Source of the DNA: JBFJKD01 sp041601945
GTDB taxonomy: Bacteria; Pseudomonadota; Gammaproteobacteria; Pseudomonadales; Porticoccaceae
Assembly: GCA_041601945.1 (NCBI GenBank)
Contig: JBFIHG010000031.1
Span: forward strand, 1-33,179
DNA: 33,179 nt
Direction of reading: 5' to 3'
Part shown: positions 23,341 to 30,893 of the stretch, one piece after another
Numbering within the stretch: position 1 is the first letter of the stretch
Layout: the number at the start of each line of letters is the position of its first letter
Translations under genes and position numbers: made by a program
The notes under the pieces: generated by a model
Told to the model about the DNA's origin: nothing
The model's database searches: none
Seen by the model: the letters and a program-made list of their open reading frames with translations, nothing else

Positions 23341-24354
23341 ATGGACAATTTGCAACATATCGCGGAGCAGGCGCGTCGCGCGGTGGCAATGGTAGATTCC
23401 GTCGCAGATCTGGATCAGGTGCGGATCGACTACCTGGGCAAAAAAGGTCAATTGACCGAGCTTCTAAAGGGCCTTGGCCGATTATCGCCGGAGGAAAGGC
23501 CACAGGCTGGCGCCGCCATCAATGTGTTGAAGCAGGAATTACAGGATCTGTTCCAGTCGCGTAAAAGCGCTTTCGAGCAAGCTGACATTGAGCAGCGCCT
23601 GCTGGCGGAAAAAATTGACGTTACGTTGCCGGGAAGAAATTCAGGGTTGGGGGGTATTCACCCCGTAACGCGGACCCTGGACCGGATCACGGGGTTTTTT
23701 ACCGGTGCTGGTTACCGTGTGGAAGAAGGCCCAGAAATCGAGGACGATTACCACAACTTTGAAGCACTGAATATTCCAGCTCATCATCCTGCGCGGGCCA
23801 TGCACGATACTTTTTATATCGATCCGGGCACGGTATTGCGCACCCATACTTCCCCGGTGCAAATACGCACCATGAAATGCCAGGCGCCACCCCTGCGCAT
23901 CATCTGTCCTGGCAGGGTGTACCGCTGTGATTCTGATTTGACTCATACCCCGATGTTCCACCAGGTGGAAGGCTTGGTGGTTGATGAAGATATCAGTTTC
24001 GCCGACCTGAAAGGCACTGTTGATCAGTTTCTCAAAGCCTTTTTTGAAGCGGATTTACCGGTGCGATTCCGGCCCTCTTATTTTCCGTTTACGGAACCGT
24101 CGGCCGAAGTGGATATTCAATGTGCCAATTGCCTGGGAAAGGGTTGCAGAATCTGTAAGAACACTGGCTGGCTGGAGGTCATGGGCTGCGGCATGGTACA
24201 CCCCAATGTTTTTACTAACTGCGACATCGATACGCAACGCTATAGTGGATTTGCGTTTGGTATGGGCGTAGAGCGACTCGCCATGCTGCGCTATGGTGTG
24301 GGGGATCTACGCTTGTTTTTTGAAAATGACCTGCGTTTTCTCCAACAATTCTAG
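23341..24354 (+). CDS. pheS: Phenylalanine-tRNA ligase alpha subunit
   Basis: The catalytic subunit of the alpha2-beta2 PheRS that charges tRNA-Phe. It has 337 aa, against 327 in E. coli. The N-terminal coiled-coil arm (about residues 1-90) includes DYLGKKGQLTELLKGL and then the class II core: THTSPVQIRTM (motif 1 region), RVYRCDSDLTHTPMFHQVEG (motif 2), FRPSYFPFTEPSAEVDI, and motif 3 GMGVERLAMLRYGVGDLR. A CANCLGKGCRICKNTGW stretch gives four Cys in the usual C-terminal position. The ATG at 23341 follows GGGAAG; a TTG at 23311 lies inside the terminator and was rejected. pheT follows after 75 bp. Confidence 0.98.
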   Translation: MDNLQHIAEQARRAVAMVDSVADLDQVRIDYLGKKGQLTELLKGLGRLSPEERPQAGAAINVLKQELQDLFQSRKSAFEQADIEQRLLAEKIDVTLPGRNSGLGGIHPVTRTLDRITGFFTGAGYRVEEGPEIEDDYHNFEALNIPAHHPARAMHDTFYIDPGTVLRTHTSPVQIRTMKCQAPPLRIICPGRVYRCDSDLTHTPMFHQVEGLVVDEDISFADLKGTVDQFLKAFFEADLPVRFRPSYFPFTEPSAEVDIQCANCLGKGCRICKNTGWLEVMGCGMVHPNVFTNCDIDTQRYSGFAFGMGVERLAMLRYGVGDLRLFFENDLRFLQQF

Positions 24355-24429
24355 GTATTAATTCCAATTACGTAAGGTTAATCGGTAATCTGGCGTGACA
24401 ACGAAGAACAGTAATAAAAAGGGCACGAG

Positions 24430-26805
24430 ATGAAGTTCAGCGAAGCGTGGCTGCGCGAGTGGGTCAAAGCCCGGTGGTCCAGCGAAGAGCTGGTGGCTCA
24501 ACTCACCATGGCGGGTCTTGAAATCGATGCTGTCGAGCCAGCCGCGCCGATATTTTCCGACATCATTGTTGGTCAAATTATCAGCACAAAATCACATCCC
24601 AACGCGGAAAGCTTGCAGCTGTGTCAGGTGGCAGGTGGCGAGCATGGCGAGGTGCAGGTGGTTTGTGGAGCCCCCAATGCACGTCCCGGAATAAAAATTC
24701 CGTTCGCGCAGGTTGGCGCATCGCTACCTGGTAATGTACAAATTCAACAAGCCCAGCTACGGGGCGAAGATTCCTCTGGAATGCTGTGTTCGGCAGCTGA
24801 ATTGGGGCTTTCGGACGATGACAAGGGTCTTTGGGAGTTGCCGAACGACGCGCCCCTGGGGCAATCCCTGCGCGCCTTATTAAATTGCGACGATCGCGTA
24901 ATTGACGTGGATCTGACTCCCAACCGTGGCGACTGCCTTAGTATTCGTGGCCTGGCCAGAGAAGTGGCGGTGTTAAGCCACACGGACCTGACGCCACCGA
25001 TAATCGCGCCAGTAGCGGCACAACACGGCGTTTCTTTGCCCATTAGTTTATCCGCCGGCGCGGCCTGTCCAACCTATGTTGGGCGCGTTATTCGTAATCT
25101 GGATACTGCGGCAGTTACGCCGTTATGGCTACAGGAAAAACTACGGCGTGGCGGCGTCCGTTGTGTCAATGCCATTGTCGACGTCACCAACTATGTGATG
25201 CTGGAGCTCGGACAACCCTTGCATGCCTTTGATTTACGTAAAATCAACGGTGGTATAGATGTGCGCTTTGCGCTCCCGGGAGAAGCGTTGTTCCTGCTGG
25301 GGGGCAACGAAGTTGCACTGACTCCTGACACCCTGGTAATTGCGGACGAAAAGCGGGCGCTGGCCATGGCGGGAGTTATGGGCGGTGAAGACAGCGCTGT
25401 GAGCGCGGATACACAGGATATCTTTTTGGAAAGTGCCCACTTTAGCCCGTTAGCGATAGCGGGGCGGGCGCGCCAATATGGGCTGCACACGGACGCTTCC
25501 CATCGTTTTGAGCGAGGGGTTGATCCTGAACTGGTTGTAATGGCGATGGATAGGGCCACAGCGCTGCTTACAGAAATTGCCAGCGGGGAGCCCGGTCCAT
25601 TGGCGCGCGCCGAGCTGGACGTCCCAACGGCAGCTTCGGTGCCGCTGGGTAAGGCCCGACTGCGCCAACAATTAGCAATACAACTCGACGACCGCCTGGT
25701 TGTTGATATATTGCAACGCCTCGGTCTGCAAATTGTGGATACTAGTGATACGGGCTGGGTCTGGAAAATTCCAAGTTGGCGGTTTGATCTGGCGATTGAG
25801 GCGGATTTAATCGAGGAAATCGCCAGGGTGTACGGATACAACAATCTACCGACACGCACTCTGACCATGCCGTTGCCTATTACAGGACCTTCGGAAAACG
25901 TAGTTGATATTAAAAATTTGCGTCGTTTACTGGTGGCGCGGGACTATCGGGAAGTAATTACATATAGTTTTGTTGACCCCAATCTCCAACAAAGCGTTGA
26001 TCCGAATACGCAATCAATCGCGGTTGCGAACCCCATTAGTAGCGACATGGCGGTGATGCGTTCCAGTCTTTGGCCGGGCCTGCTGTCAACTTTGCGATAC
26101 AATTTGAAAAGGCAGCAGCACCGAGTCAGGATTTTCGAGACGGGCTTGCGTTTTGCTCGCGCGGGTGTCATCCAGCAGGAACCTGTGATGGCCGGACTGA
26201 TAAGCGGTAGTCGATCTGCAGAAGGCTGGACGGACACATCTGTCGATGTGGATTATTACGATATTAAGGGTGACGTGAGCGCACTACTGGCTCTGTCTCA
26301 GCCGGAATCCGAAGTACACTGGGGGGCTGGTTCGCACCCCGCTCTACATCCTGGTCAGACCAGTGAAATAAAAAATAAATCAGGTATATCAATTGGTTAT
26401 GCAGGAAAGCTCCATCCAAATCTAGAATTAGAGCTGGATCTCGGCCAATCAGTTTATCTGTTTGAGCTGAAGCTCTCACAGATTACCGACGCGCCGGTAC
26501 CGCTCTACAGGGCAATCAGCAGATTTCCCGCAATACGCCGGGATATCGCTGTGGTGGTAGACGATGAGGTCCCTGCGGACGCGCTAAAAGCGGTGGTACA
26601 GGCTGCCGCCGGGACAGATTTGAGTGACTTAATGTTTTTTGATGTCTATCGTGGCAAAGGTGTTGAAAATCATAGGAAAAGTGTCGGAATAGGCTTGACC
26701 TTTCAGAATAGTTCGCGCACTCTAACGGATCAGGATGTTAGTGTCACTATGGGGTCTGTAGTTAAGGCACTCGAGAATAAATTTGGGGCCAGCTTGAGGA
26801 AATAA
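24430..26805 (+). CDS. pheT: Phenylalanine-tRNA ligase beta subunit
   Basis: The 791-aa beta subunit (795 in E. coli) supplies tRNA binding and editing. Domains in order: an N-terminal EMAP/tRNA-binding OB fold (about 40-150, VGQIISTKSHPNAESLQLCQV and VVCGAPNARPGIKIPFA), the B3/B4 editing domain (about 210-380, VNAIVDVTNYVMLELGQPLHAFDL and GVMGGEDSAVS), B5 (about 400-475, ending IEEIARVYGYNNLPTRT), the inactive class II-like core, and the C-terminal FDX-ACB domain (from about 697, YRAISRFPAIRRDIAVVVDD). The start ATG has AAAGGG upstream. ihfA begins 3 bp after the stop, so the two are translationally linked. Confidence 0.98.
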   Translation: MKFSEAWLREWVKARWSSEELVAQLTMAGLEIDAVEPAAPIFSDIIVGQIISTKSHPNAESLQLCQVAGGEHGEVQVVCGAPNARPGIKIPFAQVGASLPGNVQIQQAQLRGEDSSGMLCSAAELGLSDDDKGLWELPNDAPLGQSLRALLNCDDRVIDVDLTPNRGDCLSIRGLAREVAVLSHTDLTPPIIAPVAAQHGVSLPISLSAGAACPTYVGRVIRNLDTAAVTPLWLQEKLRRGGVRCVNAIVDVTNYVMLELGQPLHAFDLRKINGGIDVRFALPGEALFLLGGNEVALTPDTLVIADEKRALAMAGVMGGEDSAVSADTQDIFLESAHFSPLAIAGRARQYGLHTDASHRFERGVDPELVVMAMDRATALLTEIASGEPGPLARAELDVPTAASVPLGKARLRQQLAIQLDDRLVVDILQRLGLQIVDTSDTGWVWKIPSWRFDLAIEADLIEEIARVYGYNNLPTRTLTMPLPITGPSENVVDIKNLRRLLVARDYREVITYSFVDPNLQQSVDPNTQSIAVANPISSDMAVMRSSLWPGLLSTLRYNLKRQQHRVRIFETGLRFARAGVIQQEPVMAGLISGSRSAEGWTDTSVDVDYYDIKGDVSALLALSQPESEVHWGAGSHPALHPGQTSEIKNKSGISIGYAGKLHPNLELELDLGQSVYLFELKLSQITDAPVPLYRAISRFPAIRRDIAVVVDDEVPADALKAVVQAAAGTDLSDLMFFDVYRGKGVENHRKSVGIGLTFQNSSRTLTDQDVSVTMGSVVKALENKFGASLRK

Positions 26806-26808
26806 AGA

Positions 26809-27108
26809 ATGACGGCGTTGACCAAGGCAGATATTGCCGAAATGCTTTACGAAGAGTTGGGGCTCAATAAGCGCGAAGCCAAAGAAATTGTAGAGATTTT
26901 TTTTGAAGAAGTAAGGTGCGCGCTGGAAGGCAATGAACAGGTGAAGTTGTCGGGTTTTGGTAATTTCGATTTGCGTGACAAGAACACACGGCCAGGGAGA
27001 AACCCCAAAACTGGGGAAGAAATTCCCATTTCAGCCCGTCGCGTAGTGACCTTCAAGCCAGGGCAGAAACTCAAGATAAGGGTAGAAAATTATGCTGGAA
27101 CCGAGTAA
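26809..27108 (+). CDS. ihfA: Integration host factor alpha subunit
   Basis: A 99-aa HU/IHF-family DNA-bending protein that pairs with IhfB (not in this window). It opens with TKADIAEMLYEELGLNKREAK and carries the beta-arm signature RPGRNPKTGEEIPISARRVV, with the intercalating Pro at the arm tip. VKLSGFGNFDLRDK confirms the alpha subunit rather than HU. The GAGGA ribosome site lies within the pheT coding end. The stop codon overlaps the merR-family gene by 17 bp. pheT-ihfA linkage is the standard gammaproteobacterial order. Confidence 0.98.
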   Translation: MTALTKADIAEMLYEELGLNKREAKEIVEIFFEEVRCALEGNEQVKLSGFGNFDLRDKNTRPGRNPKTGEEIPISARRVVTFKPGQKLKIRVENYAGTE

Positions 27109-27448
27109 CAACGATCAGCTACCCGCAATTCCGGGTAAGCGTTATTTCACCATTGGTGAAGTGAGCGAATTGTGCGAAGTTAAACCGCATGTGCTGCGCT
27201 ACTGGGAGCAGGAGTTTCCAAGCTTGAGTCCCGTCAAGCGGCGCGGTAATCGTCGATATTATCAACGCCAGGACGTGCTGCTGATACGCCAAATACGTTC
27301 GCTTCTGTACGACCAGGGTTTTACCATTGGCGGCGCACGCCAGCGTCTGGGTGGTGAGAATGTTAAGGAAGAGGCCACCAAAATACGGCAGTTGATCGGC
27401 CAGACAATCAGCGAGCTGGAAGATATTCTGGTGAGCCTGAAAGCCTGA
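27092..27448 (+). CDS. MerR-family transcriptional regulator
   Basis: A 118-aa regulator. The winged helix-turn-helix occupies about residues 12-80: YFTIGEVSELCEVKPHVLRYWEQEF, RRGNRRYYQRQDVLLIRQIRSLL, then FTIGGARQRLGG. The remainder is a short dimerisation helix, ending with no effector or Cys-rich metal site, so the inducer cannot be guessed. It overlaps ihfA by 17 bp and is probably coupled to it. The same gene sits in this place in Pseudomonas-type genomes, from memory. Its targets are unknown. Confidence 0.93.
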   Translation: MLEPSNNDQLPAIPGKRYFTIGEVSELCEVKPHVLRYWEQEFPSLSPVKRRGNRRYYQRQDVLLIRQIRSLLYDQGFTIGGARQRLGGENVKEEATKIRQLIGQTISELEDILVSLKA

Positions 27449-27457
27449 GGTTTTTCC

Positions 27458-27485
27458 TTGCTTTGCAAGACGTATTCGGTATCAT
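27458..27485 (+). promoter_or_regulatory. Candidate promoter of tRNA-Pro
   Basis: TTGCTT (27458-27463), a 16-bp spacer and TATCAT (27480-27485), followed by the GC-rich GACGACCC. Transcription would start near 27492, directly before the hairpin at 27495-27518 and the tRNA. Confidence 0.5.
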
Positions 27486-27494
27486 GACGACCCT

Positions 27495-27518
27495 CGTCAA
27501 GCCGCATCCGGCTTGACG
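27495..27518 (+). terminator. Perfect 10-bp hairpin between merR and tRNA-Pro
   Basis: CGTCAAGCCG and CGGCTTGACG enclose the loop CATC. Only TCTTT follows, a weak U-tract, so it may terminate the ihfA-merR message. It could instead be the 5' structure of the tRNA-Pro precursor if the promoter at 27458 is real. Its distance from the tRNA is 5 bp. Confidence 0.55.
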
Positions 27519-27523
27519 TCTTT

Positions 27524-27600
27524 CGGAGCGTAGCGCAGCCTGGTAGCGCACCACACTGGGGGTGTGGTGGTCGTCGGTTCAAATCCGGCCGCTCCGACCA
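27524..27600 (+). tRNA. tRNA-Pro(GGG)
   Basis: A complete 77-nt cloverleaf: acceptor CGGAGCG/CGCTCCG with ACCA encoded, D stem GCGC/GCGC, anticodon stem CCACA/TGTGG with loop CTGGGGG (anticodon GGG), T stem GTCGG/CCGGC with TTCAAAT. It reads Pro codons CCC and CCU. It closes the translation block; no integrase or duplicated 3' end is seen beside it. Confidence 0.97.
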
Positions 27601-27642
27601 ATTATTTAAGTGTTATTTTATCTGTATTGGCAATCATTACTG

Positions 27643-28737
27643 TCACGCGACATCGCTAAGTTTCAATAACGGCGTCCCGGGAAGTTTTTTGATTTCCGGC
27701 AGAACTTCCCTGGCAAACAAACGCAGGCTTTTCTCCGCAATATCGTAGGGCATCCCCGCGTAACTGAAAACACCGGTGAAGGCGCCAGCACCAGTGCGTG
27801 CGGTGAATTCACGAATGGTTTCAAAGCATTTTTCCGGGGTGCCCCATACCTGAATGCTCATAAAAAAATCGATGGCACTTTCAACGCTTTTACTAACGTG
27901 TTCCTGCATGGAGGCATAGGATTCGTAGCCTTTGGTGTTTTTCAGATGATCCCCGGCCATTTCATAGTGCTCTATAACAGTTCGGTAGTAACCGCCTATA
28001 TAACGCCGTGCCAGCTCTTCTGCACGCTCCGCGTTTTCATCGCAAAAAGTCCAGCCCGCCAGAATAGGTGCCGGTGCAGGCACGCCATTAACCTGGCTAA
28101 ATGTGTCGCGATAGTTCGCTAATTCCCTGTCGACCATTTCCCAGGGCTTTTGCGGAATAATCAAAATTCCAATCCCCAGTTCAGCCATAATCTGGGAAGA
28201 TTCCGGAGAGACTGCCGCGGCATAAGTGCGCCCGCGAAACGTTTTAAACGGTCTGGGGCGAATATCGCGACGGGCCTGTTTGACGTGTTTGCCATCGAAT
28301 TCACAATAACCATTTTCGAGGCCGGTCAGAATCATTTGCGCGGACTCAGTAAAGTACTCGCGGCTGATATTCATGTCTCGCCCGAAACCTTCGAACTCAA
28401 TTCTTCCCAGTCCACGGCCGATGCCGAGGATCATTCTGCCATCCGACATATTGTCGAGCATGGAAATTTCTTCGGCCACGCGCATGGGGTCGTGCCAGGG
28501 TAAAACCATTACCATGGTGCCCAGCGCGAGATTCGGGTTACGGCCAGCCCAATACGCCAGAAACTGTGTCACATCCGGGCACATGGTGTAATCGGTAAAG
28601 TGATGTTCCACGCCCCATATGGACTGAAACCCCAACTCTTCGGCAAGATCACCGAGGCGTAACTCCTGAGTGTAAACCTCTTTATCGGTTAGCTTTGTGT
28701 CCGACCCTTGAAAAATAAGTGCAAGTCCAACATCCAT
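27643..28737 (-). CDS. LLM-class (luciferase-like) flavin-dependent oxidoreductase, second copy
   Basis: A 364-aa TIM-barrel flavin monooxygenase of the usual length. Landmarks: MDVGLALIFQGSDT, IWGVEHHFTDY (VEHH near residues 43-46), RVAEEISMLDNMSDGRMILGIGRG and FEGFGRDMNISREYFTE, then VWGTPEKCFETIREF in the C-terminal part. It clearly differs from the 426-aa copy at 2507-3787, lacking its Ala/Gly-rich insert, so the two are not a recent duplication. It is divergent from the LvaA-type kinase across a 202-bp gap with a symmetric operator-like dyad. The start ATG at 28737 has GGAGAAG on the minus strand. An oxygenation step on the same lipid route is inferred; substrate and flavin reductase are not visible. 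Confidence 0.9.
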   Translation of the reverse strand: MDVGLALIFQGSDTKLTDKEVYTQELRLGDLAEELGFQSIWGVEHHFTDYTMCPDVTQFLAYWAGRNPNLALGTMVMVLPWHDPMRVAEEISMLDNMSDGRMILGIGRGLGRIEFEGFGRDMNISREYFTESAQMILTGLENGYCEFDGKHVKQARRDIRPRPFKTFRGRTYAAAVSPESSQIMAELGIGILIIPQKPWEMVDRELANYRDTFSQVNGVPAPAPILAGWTFCDENAERAEELARRYIGGYYRTVIEHYEMAGDHLKNTKGYESYASMQEHVSKSVESAIDFFMSIQVWGTPEKCFETIREFTARTGAGAFTGVFSYAGMPYDIAEKSLRLFAREVLPEIKKLPGTPLLKLSDVA

Positions 28738-28833
28738 AACGCTTCTCCGTTAATCTGTGCTTCTATATTGGTCAGAAACATGGGCGACGAATGCGGCAAT
28801 GTCTCCGCAGGAAAATCTCTACGAACTACAGGT

Positions 28834-28851
28834 CATTATTAGTAAATAATG
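28834..28851. promoter_or_regulatory. Operator-like perfect dyad
   Basis: CATTATT-AGTA-AATAATG is a perfect 7-bp inverted repeat with a 4-bp centre. It lies mid-gap between the divergent monooxygenase and kinase genes, 97 bp from one start and 88 bp from the other. The symmetry suits a dimeric repressor, but no regulator gene is adjacent. Confidence 0.5.
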
Positions 28852-28939
28852 TCGTGCTATCAACGATTTTCTTTACTGATGTAAGTTGCACGCGGTATCC
28901 TGTACCAGACCAAAATTTAGAATTGGAGTGGAAGTTAGT

Positions 28940-29989
28940 ATGGCAGATAATCCGGAATTAACAGCCGTTCGCGCGAGTCACGAATTCGACGAGCGTGCTC
29001 TGCAGAAATTTCTTGAAAAACAGGTCGAAGGTTTTAAAGGTCCGCTGCGGGTCAGGCAGTTCGAGGGTGGTCAGAGTAATCCAACATTTATGCTGGAATC
29101 GGGTTCCGGACGTTATGTGATGCGCAAGCAACCCCCCGGCGAATTACTGCCTTCCGCGCATCAGGTGGATCGCGAATATCGTGTGATGCACGCACTGGAA
29201 AATACCGATGTTCCCGTGCCGCGTATGTTCGCGCTATGTGAGGACCCGACAATTATCGGCACCAAGTTTTACATAATGGAAATGGTCGAAGGACGTGTTT
29301 TTACCGATGTTTTGTTGCCCAGCCTGGGAGTTGATGAGCGCCGAGCAATTTACCGCGACCTGGTGAGAGTGCTCGCGGCCTTGCACGCTGTCGACCACAA
29401 AAAAGTTGGACTTGAAGAATTTGGCCGGCCCGGCAATTACTATACACGCCAGGTCTCCCGTTGGACCAAGCAATACCTTGCCTCCAAAACCGAAACGATC
29501 GATTCGATGGAAAAACTGATTGCGTGGTTGCCCGCACATATTCCCGATCTGGATGAATCCTGTATCGTGCACGGTGATTATCGTCTGGGCAATGTGTTGA
29601 TTCACCCTACAGAACCAAAAATAGTCGCAGTGCTGGATTGGGAGCTGTCAACGCTTGGGCATCCCCTCGCCGATCTTGGTTACATCTGCATGGAATACCA
29701 TTCGAGTTTTTCCGGACATGCCGTGTTGGGTACGGCCGATGTGGCTAAGCTGGGTATTCCCTCGGAGCAGGAATTTATCGCCGACTACTGTCGTTTCGCA
29801 GGAATCGGCCCAGTAAAAAACTGGAACTTTTATGTCATTTATAATCTTTTTCGGTCGGGCTGTATTGTTCAGGGTGTCTATCGACGGGGTCTGGATGGCA
29901 ATGCCAGCTCCGAACGCGCACTGGAGTACAAAGATCAATGCCGTGTGCGTGCGGATCGCGCCTGGGCGCTGGTGGAGGCGGGCGGTTGA
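28940..29989 (+). CDS. APH-fold phosphotransferase, ACAD10/LvaA type
   Basis: A 349-aa kinase-fold protein, close in length and motifs to the kinase domain of ACAD10/ACAD11 and to LvaA, which phosphorylates 4-hydroxyvaleryl-CoA. It has the Gly-rich entry FEGGQSNPTF (41-50), nucleotide-site strand YVMRKQPPGELLPSAHQVDREY, catalytic HGDYRLGNV (211-219), metal-binding DWE in VLDWELSTLGHPLADLGY (233-235), and the C-terminal helices. The ATG at 28940 has GGAGTGG (28925-28931) before it; an in-frame start at 28886 adds 18 residues with no ribosome site. Unlike the pair at 13447-15955 it lacks the N-terminal extension and is clearly a different subfamily. It converges on the SDR genes with a stable hairpin between. 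A fused or adjacent acyl-CoA dehydrogenase is absent. Confidence 0.9.
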   Translation: MADNPELTAVRASHEFDERALQKFLEKQVEGFKGPLRVRQFEGGQSNPTFMLESGSGRYVMRKQPPGELLPSAHQVDREYRVMHALENTDVPVPRMFALCEDPTIIGTKFYIMEMVEGRVFTDVLLPSLGVDERRAIYRDLVRVLAALHAVDHKKVGLEEFGRPGNYYTRQVSRWTKQYLASKTETIDSMEKLIAWLPAHIPDLDESCIVHGDYRLGNVLIHPTEPKIVAVLDWELSTLGHPLADLGYICMEYHSSFSGHAVLGTADVAKLGIPSEQEFIADYCRFAGIGPVKNWNFYVIYNLFRSGCIVQGVYRRGLDGNASSERALEYKDQCRVRADRAWALVEAGG

Positions 29990-30016
29990 AAAGTGAATCA
30001 ATGCTGAACTCACGCG

Positions 30017-30043
30017 GCGCTGTAACGATGACCGTTACAGCGC
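30017..30043. other. Stable hairpin between convergent kinase and SDR genes
   Basis: The perfect 11-bp stem GCGCTGTAACG/CGTTACAGCGC has the loop ATGAC. Neither strand carries a T-run after it, so it is not a standard intrinsic terminator. It may still stabilise 3' ends of both transcripts. Confidence 0.6.
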
Positions 30044-30067
30044 GCTAAACAGTTCGGCTAACCCGAG

Positions 30068-30835
30068 TTAGATTGCGAGCGACAGACCACCATCCGCGAC
30101 GATGATCGCGCCGGTAATAAAATCTGATGCGGGGCTTGCCAATAAAATAGATAGTCCGGCGAAATCTTCCGGAATGCCGTGACGCTTAATCGCCGACTTC
30201 TCTATAACATAATCGACAATGTGCCCGAGTTTATTTGGTCCCGTACAGGGCATCATTTCGGTATCCACCAGCCCGGGCAGAATTGCATTCACCTGAATAT
30301 TATCCTTGCCCCAGGCGCGACACAGGCTTTGTGTCATATGGTCCATGCCACCTTTTGCGGCAGCGTAATGGAACAATTTACCAAAACCGAACTGCGTAAT
30401 GATCGAGCCAATATTGATGATTTTCCCGCCGCCGGATTTTACAAATTCTGGATAGCAAGCTTTACTGCACAAAAAGCAGGAGGTAAGGTTAATGGCAATA
30501 AAATTATTCCAGGTTTCGAGGCTGGTAGTCTCTGGATTTGAGCCCCAACTAATCGCAGCGTTATTCACCAGAATATCGACGCGCCCGAATGCATCCACGG
30601 TCTCCTGGACCATGCGGTTAACATCGTCCTCCAGGGATACGTCCGCCTGTATCGCTACAACCTTCGCGCCAGCTTGTTCCAGCTCGAGTTTAGCTTTATC
30701 AAGCTTCTCCTGCTTGCGGCCTACAATAGCAACCGCCGCGCCTTCAGACGCTAACGCCTTTGCGATGCCAAGCCCCAGGCCACCGTTGCCGCCAGTAATA
30801 ATGGCGACTTTTCCGCTCAGATCAAATCTATTCAC
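30068..30835 (-). CDS. SDR-family NAD(P)-dependent oxidoreductase, copy A
   Basis: A 255-aa classical short-chain dehydrogenase/reductase interconverting a hydroxyl and a ketone. All hallmarks are intact: cofactor loop TGGNGGLGLG (14-23), NNAAIS (91-96), catalytic Ser144 in IGSI, and Tyr157/Lys161 in HYAAAKGG. LPGLVDTEMM follows in the substrate loop and a C-terminal DFITGAIIVADGG closes the fold. No acidic residue clearly marks NAD against NADP use. It is downstream of, and 58 bp from, a near-identical sister gene on the same strand, so they probably form one transcript. In the lipid model it would oxidise or reduce a hydroxyl on an acyl or sterol-like substrate, as LvaD does after the kinase step. 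Confidence 0.92.
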   Translation of the reverse strand: MNRFDLSGKVAIITGGNGGLGLGIAKALASEGAAVAIVGRKQEKLDKAKLELEQAGAKVVAIQADVSLEDDVNRMVQETVDAFGRVDILVNNAAISWGSNPETTSLETWNNFIAINLTSCFLCSKACYPEFVKSGGGKIINIGSIITQFGFGKLFHYAAAKGGMDHMTQSLCRAWGKDNIQVNAILPGLVDTEMMPCTGPNKLGHIVDYVIEKSAIKRHGIPEDFAGLSILLASPASDFITGAIIVADGGLSLAI

Positions 30836-30893
30836 AAAGTACCTCTAGGTTAAATTTGGAGGGTATTAATTCAGGAAAACCGTTATTCGTATT

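Noticed and set aside
25191..25868. 225-codon minus-strand open frame
   Set aside because: It lies wholly antisense within pheT, has a Ser/Arg/Ala-rich shadow composition and no ribosome site.
27524..27642. tRNA-Pro as an integration site of a mobile element
   Set aside because: No integrase, no transposase and no second copy of the tRNA 3' end was found by eye; the downstream genes look metabolic.
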